Shown in pieces: positions 43,297-51,312 of a stretch of DNA of 64,000 bases. A program made the translations under genes and the position numbers. Position 1 is the stretch's first letter. Each line of letters opens with the position of its first letter. The notes under the pieces were generated by a model. That model worked only from the letters and a program-made list of their open reading frames with translations, did no database searches and was not told where the DNA came from. The DNA comes from Nocardia sp. CNY236 (lineage in GTDB: Bacteria > Actinomycetota > Actinomycetes > Mycobacteriales > Mycobacteriaceae): positions 28,393 through 92,392 of the forward strand of contig NZ_KI519393.1 in assembly GCF_000482385.1 (NCBI RefSeq). Reading direction: 5' to 3'.

Positions 43297-44937
43297 ATGA
43301 CGAGTGTCCAGCAGCCGCCCGCATCAGGTCCGGCGGGCTCCCCCGATATCCACACCACTGCCGGGAAGCTGGCCGACCTGCGCAATCGACTGGACGAGGC
43401 CAAGAGTCCGATGGGCGAGGCTGCGGTCGACAAAGTGCACGCGAAGGGCAAGATGACCGCCCGCGAGCGCATTCTCGCCTTGCTGGACGAGGGATCCTTC
43501 GTCGAACTCGACGCACTCGCTCGCCATCGCAGCGTCAACTTCGGCCTGGAGAACAACCGCCCACTCGGCGATGGTGTGGTGACCGGCTATGGCACCGTCG
43601 ATGGACGTGACGTGTGCATCTTCAGTCAAGATGTCACCGTGTTCGGCGGCAGCCTCGGCGAGGTCTACGGGGAGAAGATCGTCAAAGTGATGGATCTGGC
43701 GCTGAAGACCGGTCGTCCACTGATCGGCATCAACGAAGGCGCGGGCGCCCGCATTCAAGAAGGTGTGGTCTCGCTCGGCCTCTACGGTGAGATCTTCCAC
43801 CGCAATATCCGGGCATCCGGGGTGATCCCACAGATCTCGCTGATCATGGGCCCCGCGGCCGGCGGTCATGTGTATTCGCCCGCGCTGACCGATTTCGTGG
43901 TGATGGTCGACCGCACCAGCCAGATGTTCGTCACCGGGCCGGATGTCATCAAGACGGTCACCGGCGAGGACGTCACCATGGAGGATCTCGGCGGGGCGCA
44001 CACACACATGACCAAGTCCGGCGTCGCACACTATGTTGCTTCCGGCGAGCAGGACGCGTTGGACTACGTGCGAGATCTGCTGTCCTACCTGCCGAGCAAC
44101 AACCGCGCCGAGGCGCCGCGGTTCTCACCGACCAACCCGATCGCCGAGGCGATCGAGGACGCGCTCACCGAGGCAGACCTGGAACTCGACACGATCATCC
44201 CGGACTCGCCGAATCAGCCCTACGACATGCACGAGGTAATCCATCGTCTGCTCGACGACGAGGAATTTCTCGAGGTGCAGGCGGCGCGAGCGATGAACAT
44301 CATCGTCGGCTTCGGCCGCATCGACGGTCGCAGTGTCGGCATCGTGGCCAATCAACCCACGCAGTTCGCGGGCTGCCTGGATATCGATGCCTCCGAGAAG
44401 GCCGCACGATTCGTGCGCACCTGCGATGCATTCAATATCCCGATCATCACCTTGGTCGACGTGCCCGGTTTCCTGCCGGGTACCGGACAGGAGTACAACG
44501 GCATCATTCGGCGCGGAGCAAAGCTGCTGTACGCCTACGGCGAAGCGACTGTGGGGAAAATCACAATCGTTACCCGTAAGGCGTATGGCGGCGCCTATGA
44601 CGTCATGGGTTCCAAACACATGGGCGCCGATGTGAACCTCGCCTGGCCGACCGCTCAAATCGCGGTCATGGGCGCTTCGGGTGCTGTGGGGTTCGTCTAT
44701 CGCAAACAGTTGCAGCAAGCCGCACAGGACGGCGAAGATGTCGACGCGTTGCGGCTCGAACTGCAGAACGAATACGAGAGCACGCTGGTGAATCCCTATG
44801 TGGCCGCCGAGCGCGGGTACGTGGACGCGGTCATCCCGCCGGCTCATACGCGCGGGCAGATCGTGTCGGCACTGCGACTGCTCGAGCGAAAGATGGTGAC
44901 CCTCCCGTCCAAGAAGCACGGCAACATCCCACTGTGA
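43297..44937 (+). CDS. accD5: Acyl-CoA carboxylase beta subunit AccD5
   Basis: The 546-residue carboxyltransferase has both crotonase-like halves. Landmarks are SFVELDALARHRSVNFGLEN near 70, VTVFGGSLGEVYGEKIVKV, the oxyanion GINEGAGARIQEGV, and in the second half GFLPGTGQEYNGIIRRGAK and KAYGGAYDVMGSK. It transfers the carboxyl group from biotin to acetyl-, propionyl- or longer acyl-CoA, giving methylmalonyl-CoA and the C26-type substrates of mycolic acid synthesis. ATG 43297 has GGAG upstream. It works with AccA3 and AccE5 of this window. Confidence 0.95.
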   Translation: MTSVQQPPASGPAGSPDIHTTAGKLADLRNRLDEAKSPMGEAAVDKVHAKGKMTARERILALLDEGSFVELDALARHRSVNFGLENNRPLGDGVVTGYGTVDGRDVCIFSQDVTVFGGSLGEVYGEKIVKVMDLALKTGRPLIGINEGAGARIQEGVVSLGLYGEIFHRNIRASGVIPQISLIMGPAAGGHVYSPALTDFVVMVDRTSQMFVTGPDVIKTVTGEDVTMEDLGGAHTHMTKSGVAHYVASGEQDALDYVRDLLSYLPSNNRAEAPRFSPTNPIAEAIEDALTEADLELDTIIPDSPNQPYDMHEVIHRLLDDEEFLEVQAARAMNIIVGFGRIDGRSVGIVANQPTQFAGCLDIDASEKAARFVRTCDAFNIPIITLVDVPGFLPGTGQEYNGIIRRGAKLLYAYGEATVGKITIVTRKAYGGAYDVMGSKHMGADVNLAWPTAQIAVMGASGAVGFVYRKQLQQAAQDGEDVDALRLELQNEYESTLVNPYVAAERGYVDAVIPPAHTRGQIVSALRLLERKMVTLPSKKHGNIPL

Positions 44938-45050
44938 GGGCCATGTCCGGATCGCCGGCAGACACTCGGTTACCAAGACGATCTGGGCACACTGCACCGA
45001 GTCGTGAGCACATCGCACTGAGTACAGTGAAGATTGACCGCGGCATCCGC

Positions 45051-45092
45051 GAACGATCGGATACGACGACAGAACGATCGGATACGACAACA
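45051..45092. repeat. 21-base tandem duplication between accD5 and accE5
   Basis: GAACGATCGGATACGACGACA is repeated at once with one mismatch (45072-45092). It lies in the 202-base gap between the two subunit genes, which are closer together in M. tuberculosis as I recall. It could hold a promoter or binding site for accE5-maf. Confidence 0.8.
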
Positions 45093-45139
45093 GCCTGTGA
45101 TCGCACCGTCGTGATCGAGGCACAGAGAGGATCCGCACT

Positions 45140-45478
45140 GTGACAACCGTGGCAGAAGACGCGTTGAGCACTGTCGAACTGGATCTCGCGGTCGACGCGG
45201 CCGCCGATGCGTCCGGGACAGCTGCCGGCACGGACGCATCCGCGGCCCGACAGCCGACCGAGGCTACTGCGCAGCCGATGTTCCGTGTGGTGAAGGGCTC
45301 GCCCACCGACGAAGACCTCGCCGCTCTGGTGTGCGTACTCTCGGCCACGGCGGGCTGCGGCGCCCCGAACGACCCGCCCGCCCCCCGAGACCTGTGGGGC
45401 CGGCCGAGCACGCTGCACCGCGGGGTTTCGCCGTTTTCCCCCTACGCCTTCTCGCACGTATCGCAGCCGCACGAGTGA
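45140..45478 (+). CDS. accE5: Acyl-CoA carboxylase epsilon subunit AccE5
   Basis: The 112-residue protein has a long Ala/Asp/Thr-rich N-terminus and then the conserved epsilon core FRVVKGSPTDEDLAALVCVLSA, ending with WGRPSTLHRGVSPFSPYAF. Epsilon subunits stabilise the AccA3-AccD5 complex and set its substrate choice; they occur only in actinobacteria. GTG 45140. Its stop overlaps the GTG start of maf (GTGA). Confidence 0.9.
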   Translation: MTTVAEDALSTVELDLAVDAAADASGTAAGTDASAARQPTEATAQPMFRVVKGSPTDEDLAALVCVLSATAGCGAPNDPPAPRDLWGRPSTLHRGVSPFSPYAFSHVSQPHE

Positions 45479-46107
45479 CTCGGCTGGTACTCGCCTCCGC
45501 GTCGCCGGCGCGCCGGGCGGTCCTTCTTGCGGCCGGCATAGACCCGATCGTTCGGGTGTCGGCTGTCGACGAAGACGCGGTGGCCGCGTCCCTGCCTGCC
45601 GACACCCCACCGCAGAACGTTGTGGTGGAACTCGCCCGCGCCAAGGCGGCCACCGTCGCGGCCGATCTGCCCGGCTTCTCCGACGATTGCGTCGTCGTGG
45701 CGTGCGATTCGATGCTGCTGCTCGATGGCCGATTGCAGGGCAAACCGCACACCCCCGAGATCGCCCGGGCACGCTGGGGCGATATGGCAGGACGAAGCGC
45801 AGACCTCGTGACCGGGCATTGCGTCGTTCGGTTGCGCAACGGACAGGCCACGGCAGAGGCAGTCGATTGCAGCAGCACCACCGTCCATTTCGCCAAGCCG
45901 GAGCCGGACGAGCTGGATGCCTATATCGCGACCGGCGAGCCGCTCCACGTAGCCGGCGCCTTCACGCTCGACGGTGTGGGCGGCTGGTTCGTCGACCGCA
46001 TCGACGGTGACCCCTCGAGCGTCATCGGAATCGGGCTACCATTGCTGCGCCGATTGCTTGGCGATGTCGGGATCAGCATCACGCACCTGTGGAACCACCC
46101 GACCTGA
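45475..46107 (+). CDS. maf: Maf-family nucleoside triphosphate pyrophosphatase
   Basis: The 210-residue protein has the Maf signature LASASPARRAVLLAAGI at the N-terminus, VVACDSMLLLDGRLQGKPHTPE (catalytic aspartate), TGHCVVR and GVGGWFVDRIDGDPSSVIGIGLP. It hydrolyses non-canonical or m5-pyrimidine NTPs to NMP and pyrophosphate, cleaning the nucleotide pool. GTG 45475 is coupled to accE5. Its last 72 bases overlap the regulator gene on the opposite strand. Confidence 0.92.
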   Translation: MTRLVLASASPARRAVLLAAGIDPIVRVSAVDEDAVAASLPADTPPQNVVVELARAKAATVAADLPGFSDDCVVVACDSMLLLDGRLQGKPHTPEIARARWGDMAGRSADLVTGHCVVRLRNGQATAEAVDCSSTTVHFAKPEPDELDAYIATGEPLHVAGAFTLDGVGGWFVDRIDGDPSSVIGIGLPLLRRLLGDVGISITHLWNHPT

Positions 46108-46833
46108 CGGTGCTATCACCGCCTCGCCGTTGGCGATCAGTGCTGTGCCATCGCCACCTGTGGGCACTCGAGCCGGTTGCCGAACCGCGTCCCGCCGCAC
46201 GACGGCGAGTTCCAGCCGCGCCACACACAGCTCCGGTTCGATGAATGGATGCATCTGAACGGCGATCCCACCCCGCGCACCCCGACGATCGAGCACCTCT
46301 TCGATCAGCCCCCGGTGCACACCACAGACCACCTCGGAGTGCGTCCGGGCGAGTTCCCGCAGCGGGCACGCCGTCAGTCGGATGACTGCTCTGCCCTCGG
46401 TCTTGCACGAGGTATCGCGTTCGGGCGCGAAACCGAGTTCCGACATCAATGTCATCGTGACGTCCTTGGCGTCGTCCAACGACGTCACCCGACCATCACC
46501 GATACCCAACCGCGCCCCCCACGCCCGGCCTGCCGCTACGGCAGCTTGCGCCCGGAGGTGCGGATCGGCCCCCAACTGATCGGCGAGCACCCGGGCCAAG
46601 TCCTGGTAGCCGACCGATCGCTGTACCGCGCTGTAACCGATGCGCGGACGTCCACGGCCCCGCGGCGGCTGTTGGAATTGTCGTACGAGGGACTCACGGG
46701 TGAGCACATCCAGATGAAATCGAACCGTGGTGACGTGCTGCCCGGTGATCCTGGCCAGTTCTCGGGCGTCGAGAGGCGCGCTGGTGCCACGTAGGATCGC
46801 GAGCAGTCGCCGTCGCGGCCAAGAATCGGACAT
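46036..46833 (-). CDS. SufR-like (COG2345) helix-turn-helix regulator with Cys cluster
   Basis: The 265-residue protein has an N-terminal winged helix (RLLAILRGTSAPLDARELA, ITGQHVTTVRFHLDVLTRES, then a basic RGRGRPRIGY) and a C-terminal effector domain. Cys143, Cys156 and Cys170 are spaced C-x12-C-x13-C, the spacing I recall for the Fe-S-binding SufR regulators; a fourth Cys203 is further away than usual. The segment CPLRELARTHSEVVCGVHRGL is typical. It is divergent from sseA across 207 bases that hold two good inverted repeats, so it may regulate sseA or itself in response to Fe-S or sulfur status (inference). Confidence 0.82.
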   Translation of the reverse strand: MSDSWPRRRLLAILRGTSAPLDARELARITGQHVTTVRFHLDVLTRESLVRQFQQPPRGRGRPRIGYSAVQRSVGYQDLARVLADQLGADPHLRAQAAVAAGRAWGARLGIGDGRVTSLDDAKDVTMTLMSELGFAPERDTSCKTEGRAVIRLTACPLRELARTHSEVVCGVHRGLIEEVLDRRGARGGIAVQMHPFIEPELCVARLELAVVRRDAVRQPARVPTGGDGTALIANGEAVIAPSGRVVPQVRDADPDIAKQSAQQW

Positions 46834-46902
46834 AGCTCGCCCCTCCTTTCAGGAGACTTTATCGGACGTCTGCACCCCGTGTATTCACCCCTCATCCGAT
46901 TT

Positions 46903-46923
46903 GCGATTCGACCTGCGAATCGC
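46903..46923. promoter_or_regulatory. Inverted repeat in the sufR-like/sseA divergent region
   Basis: GCGATTCG and CGAATCGC are perfect 8-base arms with 5 bases between. It lies 70 bases upstream of the regulator ATG and 120 upstream of sseA, a natural place for a dimeric winged-helix operator. Confidence 0.5.
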
Positions 46924-46981
46924 CGATACCTCGGTAGCCGACCGACACTCTGCGACCCGAACCGCTGTAGAACTCGAACCC

Positions 46982-47008
46982 TGTACACCCACACCGCACC
47001 GGTGTACA
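46982..47008. promoter_or_regulatory. Second inverted repeat, proximal to sseA
   Basis: TGTACACC and GGTGTACA are perfect 8-base arms with 11 bases between, ending 33 bases before the sseA GTG. It could be an operator or, if transcribed, a leader hairpin. It differs in sequence from the repeat at 46903. Confidence 0.45.
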
Positions 47009-47041
47009 ACACCGCCTACCCACGCGTGAAGGACCTAACCC

Positions 47042-47944
47042 GTGCCTGTTGCCCCGGATCCTCATTTCGCTTTCGATTCCTTCGCGGATCCTCACCGATT
47101 AGTGACCACGCAGTGGCTGTCGGCAAACATCGGCACGCACGGACTGAAGATCATCGAAGCGAACGACGACACGCAGCTCTACGACATCGGACATGTCCCA
47201 GGCGCCATCAAACTGAATTGCCGACGTGATCTGAACAATCCGATCACGCGGGACTATATCGACGGAACTCGGTTCACCGAACTGATGCGCGCCAAGGGAA
47301 TCGAACGTGATGACACCGTTGTGATCTACGGCGACCGTAGTAACACGCAGGCATCGCACACAGCGTGGATTTTCACCCTGTTCGGGCATGCCGATGTGCG
47401 GTTGCTCGACGGCGGCCGAGCAGCATGGCTCTCCGAGGAACGCGACACGACGTTCGAGCCCGCCCACCTCGGACGCAGCGACTACCCGGCCGTGCACCGC
47501 GACGACGCCGCCCGAGCCTTCCGCGACGACGTGCTGGCGCATCTCGGCAAGCCGCTGATCGACGTGCGCACACCCGCGGAGTACCGCGGCGCGCGCACCG
47601 AGCCGGACGATCACCACGACGCGGCCGCAATGCGCGGTGGTCATGTTCCCGGTGCGGCGAACATCCCATGGACCGAGGCACTGACCTCGGGCGGTCGATT
47701 CCGCTCACGCGGGGAACTCGACGAGGTCTACCGGGCGGTGGGCGAACGCGACGAGGTGATGGTCTACAGCCATATCGGCGTGCGTTCCAGTCACACCTGG
47801 TTCGTGCTGACCCATCTGCTGGGCCGCGACAACGTGCGCAACTACGATGGCTCGTGGACCGAGTGGGGCAACACCGTGCGGATGCCGATAGTCATGGGCG
47901 ACGAACCCGGCGTGGTCGCTGCAGATGTCGTTCGCGGAGGGTAG
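47042..47944 (+). CDS. sseA: SseA-type two-domain rhodanese lacking the catalytic cysteine
   Basis: The 300-residue protein aligns with mycobacterial SseA: N-terminal domain (IGHVPGAIKLNCRRDLNNP, VVIYGDRSNTQASHTAWIFTLFGH) and C-terminal domain (LIDVRTPAEYRG, HVPGAANIPWTEA, ending RSSHTWFVLTHLLG). In the active loop, where SseA has YCRIGERSSHTWF, this protein reads YSHIGVRSSHTWF: codon 243 (47768-47770) is AGC, serine. Its only cysteine is Cys60, in the non-catalytic domain. So persulfide formation at the normal site is not possible. Fold and location between maf and accA3 are otherwise kept. GTG 47042 start. It may have become a binding or regulatory protein. Confidence 0.9.
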   Translation: MPVAPDPHFAFDSFADPHRLVTTQWLSANIGTHGLKIIEANDDTQLYDIGHVPGAIKLNCRRDLNNPITRDYIDGTRFTELMRAKGIERDDTVVIYGDRSNTQASHTAWIFTLFGHADVRLLDGGRAAWLSEERDTTFEPAHLGRSDYPAVHRDDAARAFRDDVLAHLGKPLIDVRTPAEYRGARTEPDDHHDAAAMRGGHVPGAANIPWTEALTSGGRFRSRGELDEVYRAVGERDEVMVYSHIGVRSSHTWFVLTHLLGRDNVRNYDGSWTEWGNTVRMPIVMGDEPGVVAADVVRGG

Positions 47945-48137
47945 GCCGTGTGTGACCCGATAACGGACCGCGTACATTGTGATCTACGACCTACTGCCGA
48001 GTAGGGCCGGCCGGGTTCGGCCCTTGTTGGCGTACTGCCTACACTCGCCCGAGACGTCAGTTCGTCGAGTACGGGAGCGGAGCTACGCAGCAACCATCCC
48101 CGCGAAGCAACCAGAAGAATGCACCACAGGAGGCTCA

Positions 48138-49943
48138 GTGCCCAGCCATGCCAGCGCGCGGATCACGAAGGTACTCGTAGCCAACCGAGGCGAGATCGCC
48201 GTGCGTGTGATCCGGGCAGCCAAGGACGCCGGCATCGGTAGCGTCGCAGTGTATGCCGACCCAGATGCCGAGGCGCCATTCGTGAAACTCGCCGACGAGG
48301 CATTCGCCTTGGGCGGGCAGACCTCAGCGGAATCGTATCTGGTGTTCGACAAAATCCTCGACGCCGCCGCACAGTCCGGCGCAAACGCCATCCACCCGGG
48401 ATACGGCTTTCTGTCCGAAAACGCCGACTTCGCCCAAGCGGTCCTCGACGCCGGACTGATCTGGATCGGCCCCTCTCCGCAGTCGATCCGCGATCTGGGA
48501 GACAAGGTCACCGCCCGACATATCGCCGAACGCGCGAACGCGCCGATGGCCGCGGGCACCAAGGAGCCGGTCGCCAGCGCCGAGGAGGTCGTGGAGTTCG
48601 CGAAGACCTACGGTGTTCCGGTCGCCATCAAGGCCGCGTTCGGCGGCGGCGGGCGCGGAATGAAAGTCGCACACTCCATCGAAGAGATCCCGGAGCTGTT
48701 CGAGTCCGCCACCCGCGAAGCCACCGCCGCGTTCGGCCGGGGGGAATGCTTCGTCGAGCAATATCTGGACAAAGCGCGACACGTCGAGGCACAGGTCATC
48801 GCGGACGAATACGGCAATGTGGTCGTTGCCGGCACCCGCGACTGTTCGCTGCAACGGCGCTTCCAGAAACTCGTGGAGGAAGCTCCGGCGCCGTTCTTGT
48901 CCGACGAGGTGCGCGCGAAGATTCACACCTCGGCCAAGGCAATCTGCCGAGAAGCCGGGTACCACGGCGCCGGCACCGTGGAGTATCTGGTGCAGGGCGA
49001 TACCGTGTCCTTCCTCGAGGTCAACACTCGACTGCAGGTCGAGCATCCGGTGACCGAAGAGACCGCGGGCATCGACTTGGTGCGTCAGCAGTTCCGCATT
49101 GCCAATGGCGAGCGGCTGGACATCACCGAAGATCCACAGCCCCGCGGACATTCCATCGAGTTCCGGATCAACGGCGAAGACGCCGGACGCGGCTTCCTGC
49201 CCGCCCCGGGTCCGGTCACGGTCTACCGGGAACCGTCCGGCCCCGGCGTTCGAGTCGACTCCGGTGTCGTAGCCGGCAGCGTCATCGGCGGACAGTTCGA
49301 CTCGATGTTGGCCAAATTGATCGTGACCGGCGAGAACCGGACCCAAGCGCTGGAACGAGCGCGGCGCGCGCTGGCCGAGTTCGAGGTCGATGGGTTGGCC
49401 ACGGTCATTCCATTCCATCGCGCGATCGTGGAGGACCCGGCATTCGTAGGTGACGGACAGAAGTTCGATGTCTACACCAAGTGGATCGAGAACGAATGGG
49501 TCAACACGATTGCACCGTTCACCAGTGACGGCGCTGCGGCCGAGACGGACGAGGTTCTGCCCCGCCAGCGGGTAGTCGTGGAGGTCGGCGGGCGGCGTGT
49601 GGAGGTCTCGCTACCCGGCAACTTCAGCGTCGGCAGTGCGGCGCACGCCGGCGCGAGCAACGGAGCCGGCGTGATCCGCAAGAAGCCGAAGCCGCGTACC
49701 CGCGGTGGCGCGGGCGGCGGCTCCACCTCGGGCGACGCAGTCACCGCTCCGATGCAGGGCACCGTCGTCAAGGTCGCGGTCGAGGAAGGCCAGTCGGTGG
49801 AGGCGGGTGACCTGATCGTCGTGCTCGAGGCCATGAAGATGGAGAATCCGGTCAATGCACACAAGGCCGGTGTGGTCGCTGGCCTGGCCGTCGCGGCGGG
49901 TGCGGCGATCACCCAGGGAACAGTACTCGCCGAGATCAAGTAG
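48138..49943 (+). CDS. accA3: Acyl-CoA carboxylase alpha subunit AccA3 (biotin carboxylase + BCCP)
   Basis: The 601-residue protein has a biotin carboxylase domain (VLVANRGEIAVRVIRAAKD, IHPGYGFLSENADFA, KAAFGGGGRGMKV ATP loop, EVNTRLQVEHPVTEE) and a C-terminal biotinyl domain with the biotin lysine in VVLEAMKMENPVNAHK. It carboxylates its own biotin with bicarbonate and ATP and serves several AccD subunits. GTG 48138 has GGAGG at good spacing. In M. tuberculosis the preceding gene after sseA is, as I recall, a SufE-like gene (Rv3284); here only 193 non-coding bases lie between. Confidence 0.95.
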   Translation: MPSHASARITKVLVANRGEIAVRVIRAAKDAGIGSVAVYADPDAEAPFVKLADEAFALGGQTSAESYLVFDKILDAAAQSGANAIHPGYGFLSENADFAQAVLDAGLIWIGPSPQSIRDLGDKVTARHIAERANAPMAAGTKEPVASAEEVVEFAKTYGVPVAIKAAFGGGGRGMKVAHSIEEIPELFESATREATAAFGRGECFVEQYLDKARHVEAQVIADEYGNVVVAGTRDCSLQRRFQKLVEEAPAPFLSDEVRAKIHTSAKAICREAGYHGAGTVEYLVQGDTVSFLEVNTRLQVEHPVTEETAGIDLVRQQFRIANGERLDITEDPQPRGHSIEFRINGEDAGRGFLPAPGPVTVYREPSGPGVRVDSGVVAGSVIGGQFDSMLAKLIVTGENRTQALERARRALAEFEVDGLATVIPFHRAIVEDPAFVGDGQKFDVYTKWIENEWVNTIAPFTSDGAAAETDEVLPRQRVVVEVGGRRVEVSLPGNFSVGSAAHAGASNGAGVIRKKPKPRTRGGAGGGSTSGDAVTAPMQGTVVKVAVEEGQSVEAGDLIVVLEAMKMENPVNAHKAGVVAGLAVAAGAAITQGTVLAEIK

Positions 49944-49976
49944 GTTCCGCCACGAGCGATCGGGTCCCATCGGGGT

Positions 49977-50933
49977 GTGCCGTATCGTGATTCGGTGACC
50001 AGTTCGCCGCGTCCGTCCCCTGTCATCGAGCTCATCCGCGCCCGGCGCAGCACCGCCAGCCGGGCCGACGGTCATCGGCTGGTGCTGGTCGTGGAGGGCG
50101 GCGGCAGCCGGGGCGTGTACTCCAGCGGCATGGTGTCCGCGCTGGAGGAGCTCGGCCTTGCTTCGATATTCGACGCGGTGTACGGCACGTCGGCAGGTGC
50201 CATCAACGGCGCCTGGCTACTGTCCGGCCGCGCGATCTCCGGCATGCGCTCGTGGACAGATCCCGCGATCATGCGCCGCGCGGTGGATCCGACCCGCTTC
50301 CTACGCGGGCAACCGCCGTTCGATCTGCGCTACCTCGTGCACCAGGTGTACGACGGGATCGAGCCGATGGATTTCGACGCCATCCTGGCCAACTCGACCA
50401 CACTGCATCCCATCGCCACCGATACCCATACCGGTCACGCCGTAGACCTGCATCCGCACATCACCGACAAGCACACACTCATGCGGGCACTACGCGCGTC
50501 CGCGGGCCTGCCCATCCTGGCCGGTCCGCCGGTCCGGATCGGTGACCGCGCCTACTTCGACGGCGGTCTCGCCGAGTCGGTACCGATCCGCAGCGCTGTG
50601 GGCTCCGCGGCCACACACGCCCTGGTGCTGCGGACACGGCGCGTCGACGAGCGGCGCCCGCCTGCGTCACTACTGCACCAGATCGTCGGCGGTGGGTACC
50701 TGCGCGCAACAGCGCCCGGGGCCTACCGGGCATGGATCGAACGCCGCAGTCAGCAGGACATCGAGGACCGGGTGCTGGCCGACCTGGGCGAATCCGTGCT
50801 GCAGATCCGTCCCCCACTCGGATCACCCGACGTCGACGCAGCCTCACGCGACACTGCGCTACTGGGCGAGGCCTTGGGCATCGGCCGCCGGGCCGTTCTG
50901 ACCGCACTCGCCGACACTGTGGCGAGCATGTGA
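49977..50933 (+). CDS. Patatin-like phospholipase/acyl hydrolase
   Basis: The 318-residue protein has the patatin elements: oxyanion loop VVEGGGSRGVYSSGMVSALEE near 40, nucleophile elbow VYGTSAGAINGAWL (GxSxG, Ser near 72) and the catalytic aspartate in RAYFDGGLAESVPI (DGG). No signal peptide, so it is cytoplasmic or peripheral. It would hydrolyse a lipid ester. GTG 49977 or 49995 is the start; neither has a strong ribosome site. It follows accA3 by 33 bases. Confidence 0.88.
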   Translation: MPYRDSVTSSPRPSPVIELIRARRSTASRADGHRLVLVVEGGGSRGVYSSGMVSALEELGLASIFDAVYGTSAGAINGAWLLSGRAISGMRSWTDPAIMRRAVDPTRFLRGQPPFDLRYLVHQVYDGIEPMDFDAILANSTTLHPIATDTHTGHAVDLHPHITDKHTLMRALRASAGLPILAGPPVRIGDRAYFDGGLAESVPIRSAVGSAATHALVLRTRRVDERRPPASLLHQIVGGGYLRATAPGAYRAWIERRSQQDIEDRVLADLGESVLQIRPPLGSPDVDAASRDTALLGEALGIGRRAVLTALADTVASM

Positions 50934-50964
50934 GCATCGAGCGCACGAAAGGGAACCGAGTTCG

Positions 50965-51312
50965 ATGGAACCGATCGAGATCAACGCAGGTACGTGGTAC
51001 CTACGCGCCCTGCGCGCAGACGACCGGATCGATGACCGCCCCGCCCTGGCCGCCGCCGGGACCACCGACCCGGACTATGTGGCCCGGCGCAGCGCTGGCT
51101 GGGAGCAGGAAACCCATTTCTCGTGGGCGGTGTGCGAGCCGACCACAGCCGAGATGGTGGCCGAAGTCGGGGTGACGCCGACCGGCGACGGCGCCGCGAA
51201 GGTCACCGGGTGGGCGCGCTCCGGGTATGAGTCCGCGCTGGACGCCGGTGTGTCGGCAGTCCGGCGCTACGTCGAGGACGGCTTGGGTTTGCGCCCGATC
51301 GGTGTGACCTGA
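50965..51312 (+). CDS. Small GNAT-like protein lacking the C-terminal half
   Basis: The 115-residue product resembles the RimJ/RimL-type GNAT N-terminus (WYLRALRADDRIDDRPALAA, TDPDYVARRSAGWEQ, HFSWAVCEPTTAEMVAEVG) and then has an abbreviated AKVTGWARSGYESALDAGVSAVRRYVEDGLGL. The acetyl-CoA loop Q/RxxGxG/A is not seen, so it may be a truncated or inactive copy. Its last 46 bases overlap lat on the opposite strand. ATG 50965, 31 bases after the patatin gene. Confidence 0.55.
   Translation: MEPIEINAGTWYLRALRADDRIDDRPALAAAGTTDPDYVARRSAGWEQETHFSWAVCEPTTAEMVAEVGVTPTGDGAAKVTGWARSGYESALDAGVSAVRRYVEDGLGLRPIGVT

Noticed and set aside
44125..45411. 428-residue leftward frame antisense to accD5-accE5
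   Set aside because: Low-complexity His/Asp-rich mirror of the coding strand with no family motif.
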